Source of the DNA: Aquilaria yunnanensis
Lineage: Eukaryota > Streptophyta > Magnoliopsida > Malvales > Thymelaeaceae
DNA: 64,000 bases
Assembly: GCA_039654915.1 (NCBI GenBank)
Contig: CM077597.1
Coordinates: 32,462,001-32,526,000 of the forward strand
Direction of reading: 5' to 3'
Shown: positions 44,511-56,115 of the stretch, in pieces
Layout of the letters: each line of letters begins with the position of its first letter
Numbering within the stretch: position 1 is the stretch's first letter
Notes under the pieces: generated by a model
Seen by the model: the letters and a program-made list of their open reading frames with translations, nothing else
What the model was told of the DNA's origin: nothing
The model's database searches: none
Translations under genes and position numbers: made by a program

Positions 44511-45054
44511 TCTTGGTGTAAAGGTGTGCCTTTTGGTCATCTATAAATAGCCTTTAGTGGCTGGCCATTTTAAGCACGAATTTGCACTCTATTTGCTCCA
44601 TTTTCTTGAGAGAAAATTGTTCTCCTCCTATTTCCTTTAGAGGCCGAAATATTAAACACTTCTTGAGAGCATTGTGGGTGGATTTACATAGAGATTGTTC
44701 ATCTCTATTCAAGCTTCAAGGTGCCCCTTTAAGATCAAGTTCTCCCTCAAGTTTTCACCAAAGATAACCAAGAAGAAAGGTGCACATTCTCTCTTGGTTT
44801 AGTAGCATGCTAGGTTTGAATTATTTACATGAATGTTCTTAGTAGCATGCTAGGATTTATTTGACACAACATGTATGTAAAATTGATATGTTATATAGCA
44901 TGTTATATCAACTGCATGAATAATATGTTAAAGAATTAGTATTATGTATATCTATATCCATGTTGAATTCAAATGAACAAATATGCATGTGGCATATATA
45001 TGAGTAGATAACATAAAAGTATGTTATCATAAGATCCTGAAAATCTTCAATATA

Positions 45055-45513
45055 GTGTGCGAGGCAAACATCGAGATAAACAATACACCATGATAGCAAC
45101 AAGGTACCTAAAGGTTGGTTCTAAGGCCACTATGTACATGAGGGTGAGAAAGATGGGTCAAACATCCTCCATTAACTATTATGTGTATATACCACCCAAT
45201 ATTGGGCGTGAGAAGCACCATATTGGTCAAACGATACCTTTATCTTTTAAACTACTTTAGAGTTGGAGCCTAGGCATAGATGCATTAGGAGGACCAAAGG
45301 TCTATGATCGATGGTCTCCATATCTAAAATTGGTACACACACATGCATGAAGAGTATAGTCATGATGCAAAACACATGCATGTCAAATACCGTGTTATCA
45401 AACAACATACTTAGCAAACACCATGCAAAACACACAAAGAATTGATTTCAATGTCTTTTTCTTTTTTTAAATAAGCTTTAAAGTTCAATCCTATGATTTT
45501 CAATTTTAAAAAA
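45055..45513 (-). other. Element G leader next to the primer site
   Basis: Non-coding DNA between the solo LTR and the primer-binding site. Short open frames here (for example plus 45057-45260) match nothing I recognise. Confidence 0.4.
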
Positions 45514-45532
45514 GTCCCCAGTGGAGTCCCCA
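45514..45532 (-). other. Primer-binding site of element G (tRNA-Arg type)
   Basis: The minus strand reads TGGGGACTCCACTGGGGAC. The usual Ogre-type site, complementary to a tRNA-Arg, is TGGCGACTCCACTGGGGA; one base differs. It lies at the distance and orientation expected for the gag at 40610-41950, with the LTR beginning immediately to the right. Confidence 0.75.
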
Positions 45533-45533
45533 T

Positions 45534-47000
45534 TGTGAGCAGCCTTAACCTCGGTGACCCCTCGGGCATGGTTGTAATTATTGGTACAAACTCACGTAGA
45601 TTCTCATGCTAGGGTTTAAGAAAATTGAGTTGCCACCTTAGTTTGAAAATTTGGTAAAACCAAGGAAAAACCCAAATTGAATCCAAATCATTGAAAAGGA
45701 AAATTTTGCATAAAAAAAGCAGGGATTTTTGGATCAGAGATTGTGTATGAGTTAGGAAGGTGTTAGGCACCTAATTCACATGAAACAAGTTTAAAACAAG
45801 TGGAAACCAATTGTTAGTATCATGAAAGTGCATGCATGTGTTAAATGTCGAACAAGGGAAAAAGATGGTGGATTTTAGTTATTAGGCTTGGACTTGGGTT
45901 GAACTCTCAAGCTTTGTACGTACCTAGTTATGAGTCGAGATCAAAGCCTATGTAGTTCAATCCCGTGTGAATGTGAGCCTTAGGTGTTTAGTTAGGTGCA
46001 TACCTATATGGTTAGTGAAGTGGTGGCAACAAAGGGCGTTAGATTGTCTTATGGTGCAAAATTCAATGTTAAGGATGGTCAGGGTCACCTCAGAATAGAT
46101 ATGGTATTTTCTGTGATGTCTAAAAAACCTAAGTAAGACACTAAAATAAAAAAAGAAGATAAAATCAACTTAGTATTAAGTAATGGGGATAAGATTACAT
46201 TAAATAAAAATAAGTATTAAAATAGAAATAAAACATGAAATAAAATTCTAAGAAGACTCAATTGGCTTAAAAACTAACCCTGTATGAAAAATTTTAGTGA
46301 AATAATTAGAAGGAAAAAGATACAAAAGGGAAATAATACTATGTTATTGAAATAAATAAATGAAAAAAATTAAAAAAATAAAATTTAGTTGACTCAAAAC
46401 TGGGAAAAATTGATCAAACCCAAGAATCTATAGAAATTGTTAGTGAAATTGACAGAAAAATGTCAAAAAAATACAAAGAAAAAAGTTTTGTCAATGACCA
46501 AATTATAAAAAAATAAACCTATACACTTTAGTGACCAACTTGCAAACAGAGAACAAAATCAGTGACTTAAATGAATAAAACAAGAAAGCTGAAACATAAG
46601 GTCATAACTTTACCATAAATTAGTCTAAGTTGGGTTTGAACCAAGTCAGGTTTTGCTCAGATTGATTTGGGTTCTCCTACAATTCTCCTTATGGTGGTGA
46701 CAAGTGGGCGATTGGGCAGCTGGGCATCAATAGCGAAGTCTTGCTTGGCCTTTTAGAGCACGGGAAGTGATTGGAGATGGCGAGTTACAGCCGAATGTGG
46801 AGGGGGCCGAGTCAGGAGGCTTTTTCCTTTTCGATTGAGCATCACTGATGGTCGGGTAATGCTTTGGGGTGAGATTGGAGGGTCGTCAATGGTGACGGAA
46901 GGAGAGGGAGTGTGGCGGCTGGAGGTGGCGATGGGGCTTAAGGTTGGTAGCAGTAAATAGTGGAGTTTAGGGTTTCTAGGGGCTGGGAGTGAAAATAAAG
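45534..47000 (-). repeat. 5' LTR of element G (right boundary uncertain)
   Basis: The left end TGTGAGCAGCC (plus strand) abuts the primer site, so the element-sense LTR ends GGCTGCTCACA. The stretch has no coding frame; it includes text typical of Ogre/Tat LTR ends (GAGTTGCCACCTTAG, AACCAAGGAAAAACCC). From about 46,100 it becomes very A-rich, then GC-richer at 46,640-46,990. I cannot locate the other LTR end and 47,000 is a nominal limit. Confidence 0.45.
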
Positions 47001-48190
47001 GGCTAGGTGGTCATATCCATTAATTCACACAAACATTTCCCACTACACTAATAAATAATGTGAATGTGTCAAATCTCTCTATATTCATAAATATGGGAAC
47101 TCACAAGTAAATGCACCTATCATTGAAGTATAACGGTGGCAAGTATCGAGATCTTTTTTTCAAAAGAATTGAGCTTATCTACCGTACTCAACCTTTATAT
47201 ATTATCTAGCTGACAATTTAGGAGTTTTTTTAACTAACTAACGAAGAATTAACTAAATTAAACCAATGTAGTGAAAATAACTAAAAATTAACTACTAGCA
47301 ACAGAGAATAATTTAGATAACCAACAATATAAAATGTCATACTTAGATACAAATCCCACTAGAAATCCCTTGTGCTGCTTTTACTTTGGTTTAACAGGAT
47401 TATGATTAACTTGGACCGTGGAGCACTACCTAACTTACATTAGCTCCCTGTTATTCCCATTCATTGACCCATATTTTTAAGTCACTGATAGAGTGTCTAG
47501 GCATATCGCGCTTCCTAAAAATGTTTTTCTAGCCATACGACCCAACTACTAAGTTTTACCCTAGTCCGGAGATATTATATCGCACATGTTATTCCCGATG
47601 ATGACAATATCCCTTCTATCTATCTGTGATCCACAATAAACACACTAGCTGCTACCTTGATATATTTATCACATTGAATTAATAGACAGTAGCTATTAAT
47701 CAACACATCAAAGAATGTTGGATAGATTGCAAGAAAAAGCATAATCATATTTAACCAAAATGTAATCACAATCACAAAATTATCCTTGGGTTCATCTACT
47801 TTAAACAAGAATAGGAAAATTTAGTTCATAGTGCCATAAAATAAACATAATAGAATCAAATAAAAACTAGGGAAAGAAGTCCCCATCTCTGAATTGCTTA
47901 TCCTCCAAGGATTCCTTGATCTGATGCCCATTAAATAGTGTTGATCATCAAAACTGTCTCTGATAGCCTCCTTTCATGAAAACTCTCTTATTTTTCTCTA
48001 TTTCTCACCTCATCCTCCCTGCCTCTCTTTTCTCTTCTCACAAAATAACCCGAAAAAACCCTAACAGCTGTCAAACACAGCCATGTTCAATGCTATGTAA
48101 CGTTTATGAAACTTAAAATCTCGTAAATTAATAGAATGGCTTCGATCATAGGCATCCTATGCAAACACGAGCATGTAGGAATGAGACACA
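47001..48190. other. Non-coding AT-rich stretch with retroelement-like text
   Basis: No coding frame. The stretch around 47,125-47,180 (GGTGGCAAGTATCGAGATC, then GAGCTTATCTACC) resembles a non-coding sequence often seen next to plant gypsy elements; I recognise the style, not a defined feature. Confidence 0.35.
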
Positions 48191-48196
48191 AGCATG

Positions 48197-48420
48197 TAAT
48201 GCACTAACATGGGCATGTAACAAGGTGTGTATACTCCAAATTTTGCCAAGACTTGCAATTCAGCTCCAAAACTTTGCAAAAATACTTCCAAACAAAAATA
48301 AATAAATCTAAAAATAAAATATGAAGCAATTAAGCACCAAAGCCTAGCATAAACACATCAAAAGGCAAACAAATATAAGGAAAAAACATATAGAAAACAT
48401 AACTAAATATGAGCATATCA
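48197..48420. repeat. ~225-bp direct repeat, left copy
   Basis: Starts GCACTAACATGGGCATGTAA and ends near ATGAGCATATCA. It matches 51066-51290 in the same orientation, with shared ACTTGCAATTC, CCAAAACTTTGCA and GTGACTAAGCACC/GCAATTAAGCACC blocks. Identity is perhaps 80% by eye. To its right is TTCCCCTACACTTGAATTTTT and CTTGCCCTCAAGCAAAA, text typical of Athila-type non-coding regions. Confidence 0.75.
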
Positions 48421-48429
48421 TATTTTTCC

Positions 48430-49850
48430 CCTACACTTGAATTTTTGCTTGCCCTCAAGCAAAAAATCAAGAGAAAAATCTGAACAAGAAAAATAAAAAA
48501 CCTTAAAATCATTAATTATAAAAAACCATTGAATCATATTCTTAAGCGAAAGAAATATAGAGACGATTGACACTTTAAGTTTCTTGAGAAATTAATAAGA
48601 TTACCAAGCATGCAACACTTTCAATCTAACACTTCTAAAAAAGAATAATAATTTAATGGAAACAATTCATCTTTAAGCTAGTAACCTATATCTATCAAAA
48701 CTAAAGGAAAAACATCAAATTTTCATACAAAGTAAAAAGCACAAACCACAATAAGCCAAAGCTTACTATGCACAACCATTCACCACAAAACCATGGATTG
48801 GGCGATTAGTTGTATTTTTCAATTTTTTTTATTTTTTCCTTTCTTTCCCTTCAACTAATTCTCTTCATGTACTGAAAACCTTCATAGCAAGTGTACTCTA
48901 CAGGACCTATGTCCACACCAAGCTAATTCTTAACATAATCCAAGATAATCTTTAATCATACTCATGCTCTTAGCATCTTTTTTAGCTATGATCGACTTTT
49001 ATCTTAGTAGAAGGCCCAAACCTACTTCAATACTAAAAACAGTGGAGTAGCATATATATTGTACTTTGCTATTTATTATTCAAAAATCAACCACACATCC
49101 ATCAACCAAACTTTCCACTAATCCAACATAGAAACTCAAAACTTAGCATATTTTGAATAGTGTACTAAATACCAAAATTTGATGCAAAAGTAGCTTCTTG
49201 AGATCATCTTCCACGAGCTTGCTAATGAATTGCAAAAACATTTCAAAAACAAATTTAGCAAGAAAGTGAAAGATTTCAAGAATCACTTGGTTCTCAAGTT
49301 GAGAACTCAAGACATTAACTTAACAACCACTCTCTAACAATAAAAACATATTGAATAGGATGATCAAAAACATATAATCTCCAAAAAGTTAAAAAATTTC
49401 AAAAAAATCAATAAAAAAATACATTCCAGAGTAAAAAAAATAAATAAGGGCTAAAGATAATACCCACTTCCCCACACTTAAATTGCATATTTCCCTCATT
49501 CTACCAAGATAAAAAACAAAGTCAAAAAGAAGGAGTGATAGAAACTAATATCGACCTTGAAAAAAATAAGTTGATTGTCGTACAAGTCAGCATTCTAAAA
49601 GTTCCATAAAAATTGTTGATCGAGGTTCAAGTTGAAATTTGATTGCTTCCAAGAAAATAGAAAACATGATCAATCACAAAATATAACAAAAGAACTAGAA
49701 AATATAGAAACTAATACAAAATATAACGAAATAGAAATAGAAGCAACCAATGCTCCAATAAAAAAGGCAAACATAGCTAATGAAAATGAAATAAAAATAA
49801 AGTGAAAAAAGTAGTAATATCCATAATAAAGACAAATAATAAAAAGTAAA
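48430..49850. other. AT-rich non-coding stretch downstream of the ATHILA-like remnant
   Basis: A-rich plus strand without convincing frames. Short minus frames rich in Phe/Tyr/Ile are what random AT-rich DNA gives. A second phrase, CCCCACACTTAAATTGCATATT, at about 49,470 echoes the one near 48,430. Confidence 0.45.
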
Positions 49851-49859
49851 TGATTGTCC

Positions 49860-51060
49860 TACATGGAATAGCATCAAATATCACTGAGATGTGAAGGATC
49901 GGCAGAAATGCTCGGAGCCATCATCATCTGTGTAGGTGCAACAGGATCCTTAGTAAGTCTAGCCTCAGTACTTAACTCTACAACCATGGGACTAACTCTG
50001 GTCTCTTCAGCCTCCTCGGTAGCAGCAGTAGTCTCCATAACTCTTTCCTCAACTACAATACCACTTGGCTTGACTCTCTACTGAACAGTTCTAACAGTCA
50101 ATTGTTCGACTGTGGTGGCCTCATTTGCCTCATCAATGGTTCACTGAGTATCATCAACACTGTCCTGGCCGTCTGTACTCATAAGAATAATGAAGTAGTT
50201 GGTTGAGTCATCATCATGTTGGGAAGAATGTTGAACATGACTTGATGCACTAGCCTGATTGGATTGGGTGAAATATAGGCGTATCATCTCCTTCAACTTC
50301 AAAGTTCTCACCTCAATAGTTGAAAGGCAGGAGCTTATAGTCAACATCTGATCAAAAATAAACTCAAGGTGATCCAAGATAAGCTGCTACATCTGAAAAA
50401 TATTTGATAATGTGGGTGGTCTAACACTAGTAGATATGGGGGTAGCCTATACCTTAGTAGTAGTTCTCTCATTTTCCTGGATCTTCTCATAAGATCTCAA
50501 TGTAAACCTCACCGAGCCATCAGGAAGAGTGGTCTTCTTCAACAATCTTATTGGCTTGAATGAAACCAGGTTGGCCTGTTCTAGCCTTGTCACCTTTGTA
50601 ATCAATGTTTCTAGTAAAAAAGATTTGAGGTTCTGGGCCAACCTCATCATGATTGCCCCAACACAAATAGCCCTGGTCCTCATGTGATAGCCAGTGTCGC
50701 TTACCCACCAAGAAAAGGCTACGCCCGAGTGATAGTGCACCCAGCGGATAATGTAGTAGAGGTAGAATAGGCCCGTCTTCGTCACCACGCCCGTGCTCTC
50801 CATCCTGCTAGCAATCGGGTGGGCGATCAGACAATGCACATAATGAACTATGGGCGATGTCAATCTATATGCTTTGGATAACTTGGGTTGGTAGACAGCC
50901 ACATCCTTAGTGACCTCCTGCCAAAACCCCTTTGGAGTAAGGGTGGTGGCGCCAAAATCACAAATCGAGCCTCAATGCTTGTCAGAATCCTTGAACGCCT
51001 GGGTGTAGAAACCATAGTGCCACCCCAAATCATTTAGACTCATCTTGAACTCCTGGGTTT
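49860..51060 (-). pseudogene. ATHILA ORF1-like protein remnant
   Basis: Minus-strand frame 50447-50902, joined upstream to about 51,050 across stops, has W-H-Y-G-F-Y, G-F-W-Q-E-V, Y-V-H-C-L-I-A-H, R-x-E-S-T-G-V-V-T-K, L-F-Y-L-Y-Y-I-I and I-M-M-R-L-A, the block order of the 'ATHILA ORF-1' family found in Athila-type gypsy elements and their relatives. A second frame downstream (50141-50377) is acidic and Ser/Gln-rich, like the variable tail of such proteins. The role of this protein in Athila elements is not known. No gag-pol of the same element is visible nearby. Confidence 0.65.
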
Positions 51061-51065
51061 ATTGC

Positions 51066-51290
51066 ACTAACATGAGTGTGCAACAAGGCTTTTCTATTCC
51101 AAATTTTTCCAATACTTGCAATTCAATTCCAAAACTTTGCAGAAATACTACCTAACACAAATGTAGCTAAAATATAACCTGAAAATAAAATATGAAGTGA
51201 CTAAGCACCAAATATTTTCATAAACACATAAAAAGACAAGCAAATGTAAGGGGAAAACATATAGAGAACATCACCATATCACTAGGGCTA
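51066..51290. repeat. ~225-bp direct repeat, right copy
   Basis: Partner of 48197-48420; the pair brackets the ATHILA-like remnant. No TG/CA ends or target duplications are evident, so these are not proven LTRs. Confidence 0.75.
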
Positions 51291-51999
51291 AGTTTTTCCT
51301 TTTTTCAGCTGGCCTTAGGTTTTCACATTTTTGTCTGTTTACTAGCTAAAGGAAGCCTTATTTATAGCCGAAACACATCCTTGATTCCTAAGAAAACCGT
51401 TATTTTTCTGAATCTTGACCAAATTAGGCTAGAATTAAAGGAAAACCAATAATTACATATTTACTCCCTATTTCTTCCATAACTATCAACTTAGTCCAAA
51501 CTGATATAGAATCATCAATTATGCCCAAACTTTTTACAGAATTTTCAATTGAGCACAAAGAGTTCACAAATTTGTCAATTAAGTTCAAAACTTTGCAAGA
51601 TTTTCAATTAAAGCCCAAAACTATATAGAAATTTCAATTAAAGCCCAAACATCTACAAATTAAACAATTATGACCCCACTTCGCAATAAAGTATAGGTTT
51701 TACCAAATTTACTTGAATTTCACAATTAAGCATTTTTTTAATCCAAATTACCTGAATGAATCAAATTTGATAGTAAAAAATAAAAATAACCTAACTAAGA
51801 CCTAAACAAAATTTAAGAACCGAAAAAACTAAATTTTGGGACATGACACAACAATTTTAGATAAAAAGACCAAAATGCCCCTAAACACCAACTAACCAAA
51901 AATTTTCCCAATCTAGCCTAAAATGCCTAAAGGAGGGACAAAATGAGTGTTAACAACAAATACAAATGAATGAACATATCCATCTATTTATGTTACTAC
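51291..51999 (-). other. Possible LTR or promoter region with degenerate ~33-bp repeats
   Basis: A minus-strand TATA-like run CTATAAATAAGGC lies at about 51,356-51,369. From about 51,480 to 51,690 a unit of the type TTTCAATTAAAGCCCAAAAC repeats about seven times at 30-40 bp with drift. No coding frame is present. It could be U3 of an Athila-like LTR; I could not find its partner. Confidence 0.4.
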
Positions 52000-52665
52000 T
52001 CTCCTAGTGAAAGCTTAGTCGAGGAAGGTAACGTAATTAAAATCTAGTTTGAAACCTTATTTTAAATTCACATAACAAGTATAAGTATGTTAGGCAAAGT
52101 TCACTAAGTTATGAGGACATTATGACACCAAATAGAGTTTGGGGGTAAAATGTTAATTTTGCATCTTGAAGTGTCGGGCTAAGTCCCGAAAGTTGAAAAT
52201 GAGTTTTAGAAACTTAACCTTACTCTGAACCCAAAATTAGCTTAGGTAAACAAGATTTGACCAAGTTTTGACTTTATTTACTATTTAAGGAAGGGCACTT
52301 TTTGTAACTTTTTATAAAGTTTGGTGGCCTAGTATTTTAAACGTTATAAGACTTGATAAAGTGAAGGGAGGCTACCATTTTTGCTTCTATTCACCTCAAA
52401 CCTAAGCTCCCTTTTCACCCTTTGATTTCTTCTTGAATTCTTGGCCAGATCCAAGAGCTTTGGGAAGCCACCAAGGGTATATATGCTTTGGGAAGCTTGA
52501 TTCAAGAGGATTTTATGATTTTCAAGCTTGGATCATGTTTCCAGCTGGTCCCTTATTTTTGAACATGAGGTAACATGTTTTTCATGGTGATTTCTTGTTT
52601 ATTTGTTGATTTGAAGCTTGGTTTTTGGTTAGAATTTAGTAATTAGGTGTCTTGTGTTTTGCTTT
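52000..52665 (+). repeat. LTR fragment of the E/F chromovirus family, plus orientation
   Basis: Aligns by eye with 62535-63195 in the 3' LTR of element F: shared GAGGAAGGTAA, GTTCACTAAGTT, GAGTCCCGA/AAGTCCCGA, CCTATTTTTGAAC/CTTATTTTTGAAC then GAGGTAA, and TTTTGGTTAGA. It lacks about the first 1.29 kb of the LTR and stops abruptly near 52,665. It may be the remains of F's own 5' LTR. Confidence 0.7.
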
Positions 52666-52679
52666 CCTACTGAGATCAT

Positions 52680-55500
52680 TCCATTTAACTCCCACCTTAG
52701 ATGCAATCCTGGTGGCAAGCCTAAAAAAGTCCTCCACGTGCTCTACTAGCCACTACAGTTAAAAAATACTATAGTTAATATTGTTACTTAACCAATAAGT
52801 AAACATAAAAACTAGAATCGCAAGGATTTTTGTAATTTTGTACCTGCAACAAAAGACTAGCACAACAACCCTCAGTGGTTATCGGGCTGAACAACGTTAG
52901 AATCTGCACAACATAAGATGAGGGAGTGAGAATTTGTAATTCTCAGTAAGGGATCTTCACTTGCAAGAAAAATGCTAAGGACAACACATATATTATCATA
53001 TGTGATTTACTGTGAGGTCATACAATGTAAGGATAAAACTATGCGCATACATTTCAGTCCTTTGGGACTTGTCCTCATCCTAGTCCTTGAACTGCAAGGC
53101 AGAGCCTTACCTACTATCAAGTAGAGCTTGCTAGCCTAACCAGTGATGATTAACTAGTTGAACTCCCTTATGTTGTACAGGGGCTCTTTGGTGGGACTAC
53201 TATCGACTAGGCCATAAGAACTACTAGGTGTACTAAGGTTTCACATCGTAACCTCAAGCCCAACAGCGCAACTAGGTCGCTGATGGTATTAAACCTTTCA
53301 CCTAAGCTAATGATACGTAGTTGTGGCCCTTGTTAACTAGTTTTCTTGCTTATGGTGAAAGTAACCATAAAAACCCAAGAAAACTCCTAGGTCTTGGAGG
53401 ATTTTTGGAAGCCTCGAAGTACCCCCGAAATACTTGGACCCCTAGGTACCATAAGAACACCCTTAGGCCTCCCCTTGAACCTTCTTCCAAAATTGGAAAA
53501 ATTTTTCCATCATAACTGTGGTGACACGTCTCTACAGTTATCAACGCATTGTGAACTTTTCATGCCACTGGTGACGCATCGCCAATACCTGCAATTGCCC
53601 AAAATTTTCAATTTTGCTGCTATAACCTTTAAAGACTTACCAAACATGTTAAACATGCTTGGATAGCCTTCAAACTTCACATACCTATAAAACATGTTGC
53701 ACATGATGGGTTTCGGGAGCCAAACAGCGCAGCGAAATTTAACCGAAACCCTCCAGGATCCAAGTGAAATGGGGTAAACCGGCTGTTCGAAAATTTTCAT
53801 ACCTAATTTTCGGTTGAGATCTCTCACTCAACTGTAGAGTCGAATCACAAAAATTGAACAGTTGACGTGTTCAAGCTCTTTATGGTATCCACACGAGCCT
53901 CTCGGGATCACCACGCTTCCACCACATCCCGGCAGATGCGTTTCTCTTACGCTCGCAGTGCTAGCTTGCGTCCTCCAACGAATTGCAAGAGAAGAGTGTG
54001 GCTGTCCTTTTGGGAGGCTAGGGCAAGGAGACTTGTGAATTTCTTACTAGAAGTTGTATTTATAGTGAGACTCAACTTCCAGGCCTAATGGGTTTCAAAG
54101 CCCTAATCCAATTAGGATTTAATTTCGGGCTTAATAATGGCTCAACTCTTGGGTCCATTATTAATACGAAATTAAAGTGAAACCATAACCCAAATAATTA
54201 GCCCATGCACTCTAATGATCCAAATAGCTCTATGTGTGCAACCCAATAGGCTCTTATCACGTTGGCAATGATCATAAATCACATTTATGATCATAAGCAA
54301 TGAGCGGTGTCTAGCAACACATCATTGCTACCCAAGTGACAAGATTGTCGATGATTCGACTAAACCTTTATGATCATCACCGATATATGCCATTGTCCCT
54401 TTGTCCAAGATATCGAGACTAAGCACGATACATGGAATGTATCACTCTTGTGTAGCCCAATCTTTGGTTTCTTGATTACCGAGTAGACCAACGTAAACTG
54501 ATGACATTGATATCGTATATCAACTCATCCGAGCATGGCCATGCATTTTTCTAAGTCTCACTCTATCAAGGGGCCCGAAGATATCACTCCCGTTACATAG
54601 GAGGGACAAATCCCATCTTGATCATACAAATCCCTCCGCATGATATGTGACATACCCAATGACCTCCTTCAAGTTCACTCAGTTACGAGCAACAAAGGAA
54701 AGTATCAAAGTATGTGACTCACATGTAGGGAACCTTGATGATCTTAGGTCGAAGGACTTCATATACCATGATCACTATGAGAATCACTTATGACACTCAT
54801 ATAACGATCCATGAAGTGTTCTCATGGTGGGTCGGTCCAGTACACAAGTTCTCCAACTTGTACCCATATGTAGACTACATATCTCATATTAGTCTCCACA
54901 TATGCTAGTCATTATGTATTATTGCAACCCGCTCCACAATAATACTAGACTATGGACGTTTAAGAATATCATTATTTTAGGGTTACAATTATGTTTGTTA
55001 AGTTACGTAGAAACAAAACAACAAACATAATTGATGGATTAATGCCTTAATAAAATATCATGACTCAATGTGCAAAAATACAATCATCTCATGATTGGCT
55101 TTTGGGCACAACACTAATAGCACAGACCACAACTAACTTGCACAAGCATTCCTATAATGCATTATAAGATTATTCCAAGCTCTACAAAACTAGTAGTCCA
55201 CCATGAACAAACTAGCCTACTAACTAATGCTATTGTCAAAACTACTTGAGTTCATCAAGTAAACACATTACAATAGCATTAATCAAGCTTGAAAACATAG
55301 CTCCCTTACCTTAATTTCATCTACCAAGCAAACATTAGCCAACCATTCCACAAAAACAATGCTCCACAAAGTTTAACCTATGTTCCAAGCAAACCAAGCC
55401 AAATGGCACACAATCAACAACAACCAAGCAAAACCCATACCATAAAACACCAAACCAACAAGGAAAAACCAAAGAATTCAAGTTACCTCATATACAAACC
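52680..55500 (-). repeat. Inverted LTR fragment of the same family, minus orientation
   Basis: The reverse complement of this stretch matches F's 3' LTR from about 63,090 to the window end. Shared blocks include GAGGTAA...GAATTC, AGGTAAGGGAG with ATGTTTTCAAG, TAATGCTATT, ACATGTTTTAT, TACCCCCG and GACCCCTAGGTAC, the GACGCATCGCC hairpins and AGGTTTCAC...TTAGCTTAGGTGAAAGG. It lies head-to-head with the plus fragment on its left. A separate LTR (53704-55119) is inserted in it. Confidence 0.7.
53704..55119 (-). mobile_element. Second solo LTR (~1.4 kb), superfamily uncertain
   Basis: This block interrupts the inverted LTR: family homology breaks at TGTTGCACA on the left and resumes at GCACAGACCACAAC on the right, with GCACA at 53699-53703 and 55120-55124 as the target duplication. 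The left end is TGATGGGTTTCGGG; on the right the element-sense start is TGTTGTGCCC at 55113, six bases short of the duplication, so that end is not fully explained. A minus-strand TATA run (TATAAATA, 54057-54064) shows a minus orientation. No internal region is present. A Ty1/copia origin is a guess from the overall style. Confidence 0.65.
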
Positions 55501-55504
55501 TTGC

Positions 55505-56115
55505 TCTAGCTAGAACAATACAGATAACACTTTGAAAACCAACTTGTAAACACTTGTATGTAACTAATGGCAAGGGGACTTAGCGTAGAATATGGCTTGT
55601 GCCTTATTTTTACTTAATGGGCTTGAGTAAGCCTTGAGGCACTAAGTATGGCATGGTAGGAGGAATGCATGCATGGTTAGTAACCTAGTATGTATGCATG
55701 TATACATGTATGTGTGTACCTCCTTAAACCTCACATGCACTCATAATAACCTCTAAGGAAATTCAACTAATTGAAACTCAATCAATTGGGTGAATTAAGA
55801 AAAACACCCATTAGAGAATCAAATGCTTAAGATTCCCATCTAAGTAATTATAGAGTTCAAGTTAAGAATCCTGGGAGCCAAAGCCTAATTCACCATATGG
55901 AAATCAACTAAGTGATTAAAATCAACCGGGTGGTGAAAATCAACTGAGTATTAAAAACAACGGCTTAATTTCAAACCTCTTGAAAGGTTTAGGGTAAAGG
56001 TGAATTGGATCTTGATAGAGTTGGCCTTAGAGCTTAAGGTTGTATAGGGCCTTAAAGGTATGTTAGGCAAGTTCCTGCTATGATACACAACCATTTTTAT
56101 GTTTTGCAGGACTAA
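55505..56115. other. Leader-like stretch before gag of element F
   Basis: No coding frame. A short repeat ATCAACTAAGTG / ATCAACCGGGTGG / ATCAACTGAGT lies at about 55,905-55,950. I looked for a TGGTATCAGAGC-type primer site and did not find one, so F's 5' LTR boundary is unknown. Confidence 0.4.

Larger units (their letters stand above)
43600..45049 (+). mobile_element. Solo LTR (1450 bp) with perfect ATATA duplication
   Basis: Begins TGTTGGAATTC and ends AAAATCTTCA, flanked by ATATA at 43595-43599 and 45050-45054. There is no internal region and no second copy, so it is a solo LTR left by LTR-LTR recombination. A TATA box CTATAAATAG at 44541-44550 gives the plus orientation. Its U3 is made largely of two tandem-repeat arrays. 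TG...CA ends and a 5-bp TSD fit any LTR superfamily; TGTTGGAAT starts are common in Ty1/copia elements, so copia is my guess. It sits in the leader of element G. Confidence 0.85.

Noticed and set aside
46640..46990. Possible gene fragment because of higher GC
   Set aside because: No frame longer than about 50 codons on either strand and no codon periodicity; more likely part of an LTR.
47125..47600. tRNA or other structured RNA gene
   Set aside because: No cloverleaf with conserved T-loop or anticodon arm could be drawn; the phrase belongs to retroelement non-coding DNA.
50520..50711. 63-codon minus-strand frame within the ATHILA-like region
   Set aside because: It overlaps the 151-codon frame that carries the recognisable motifs, in another frame.
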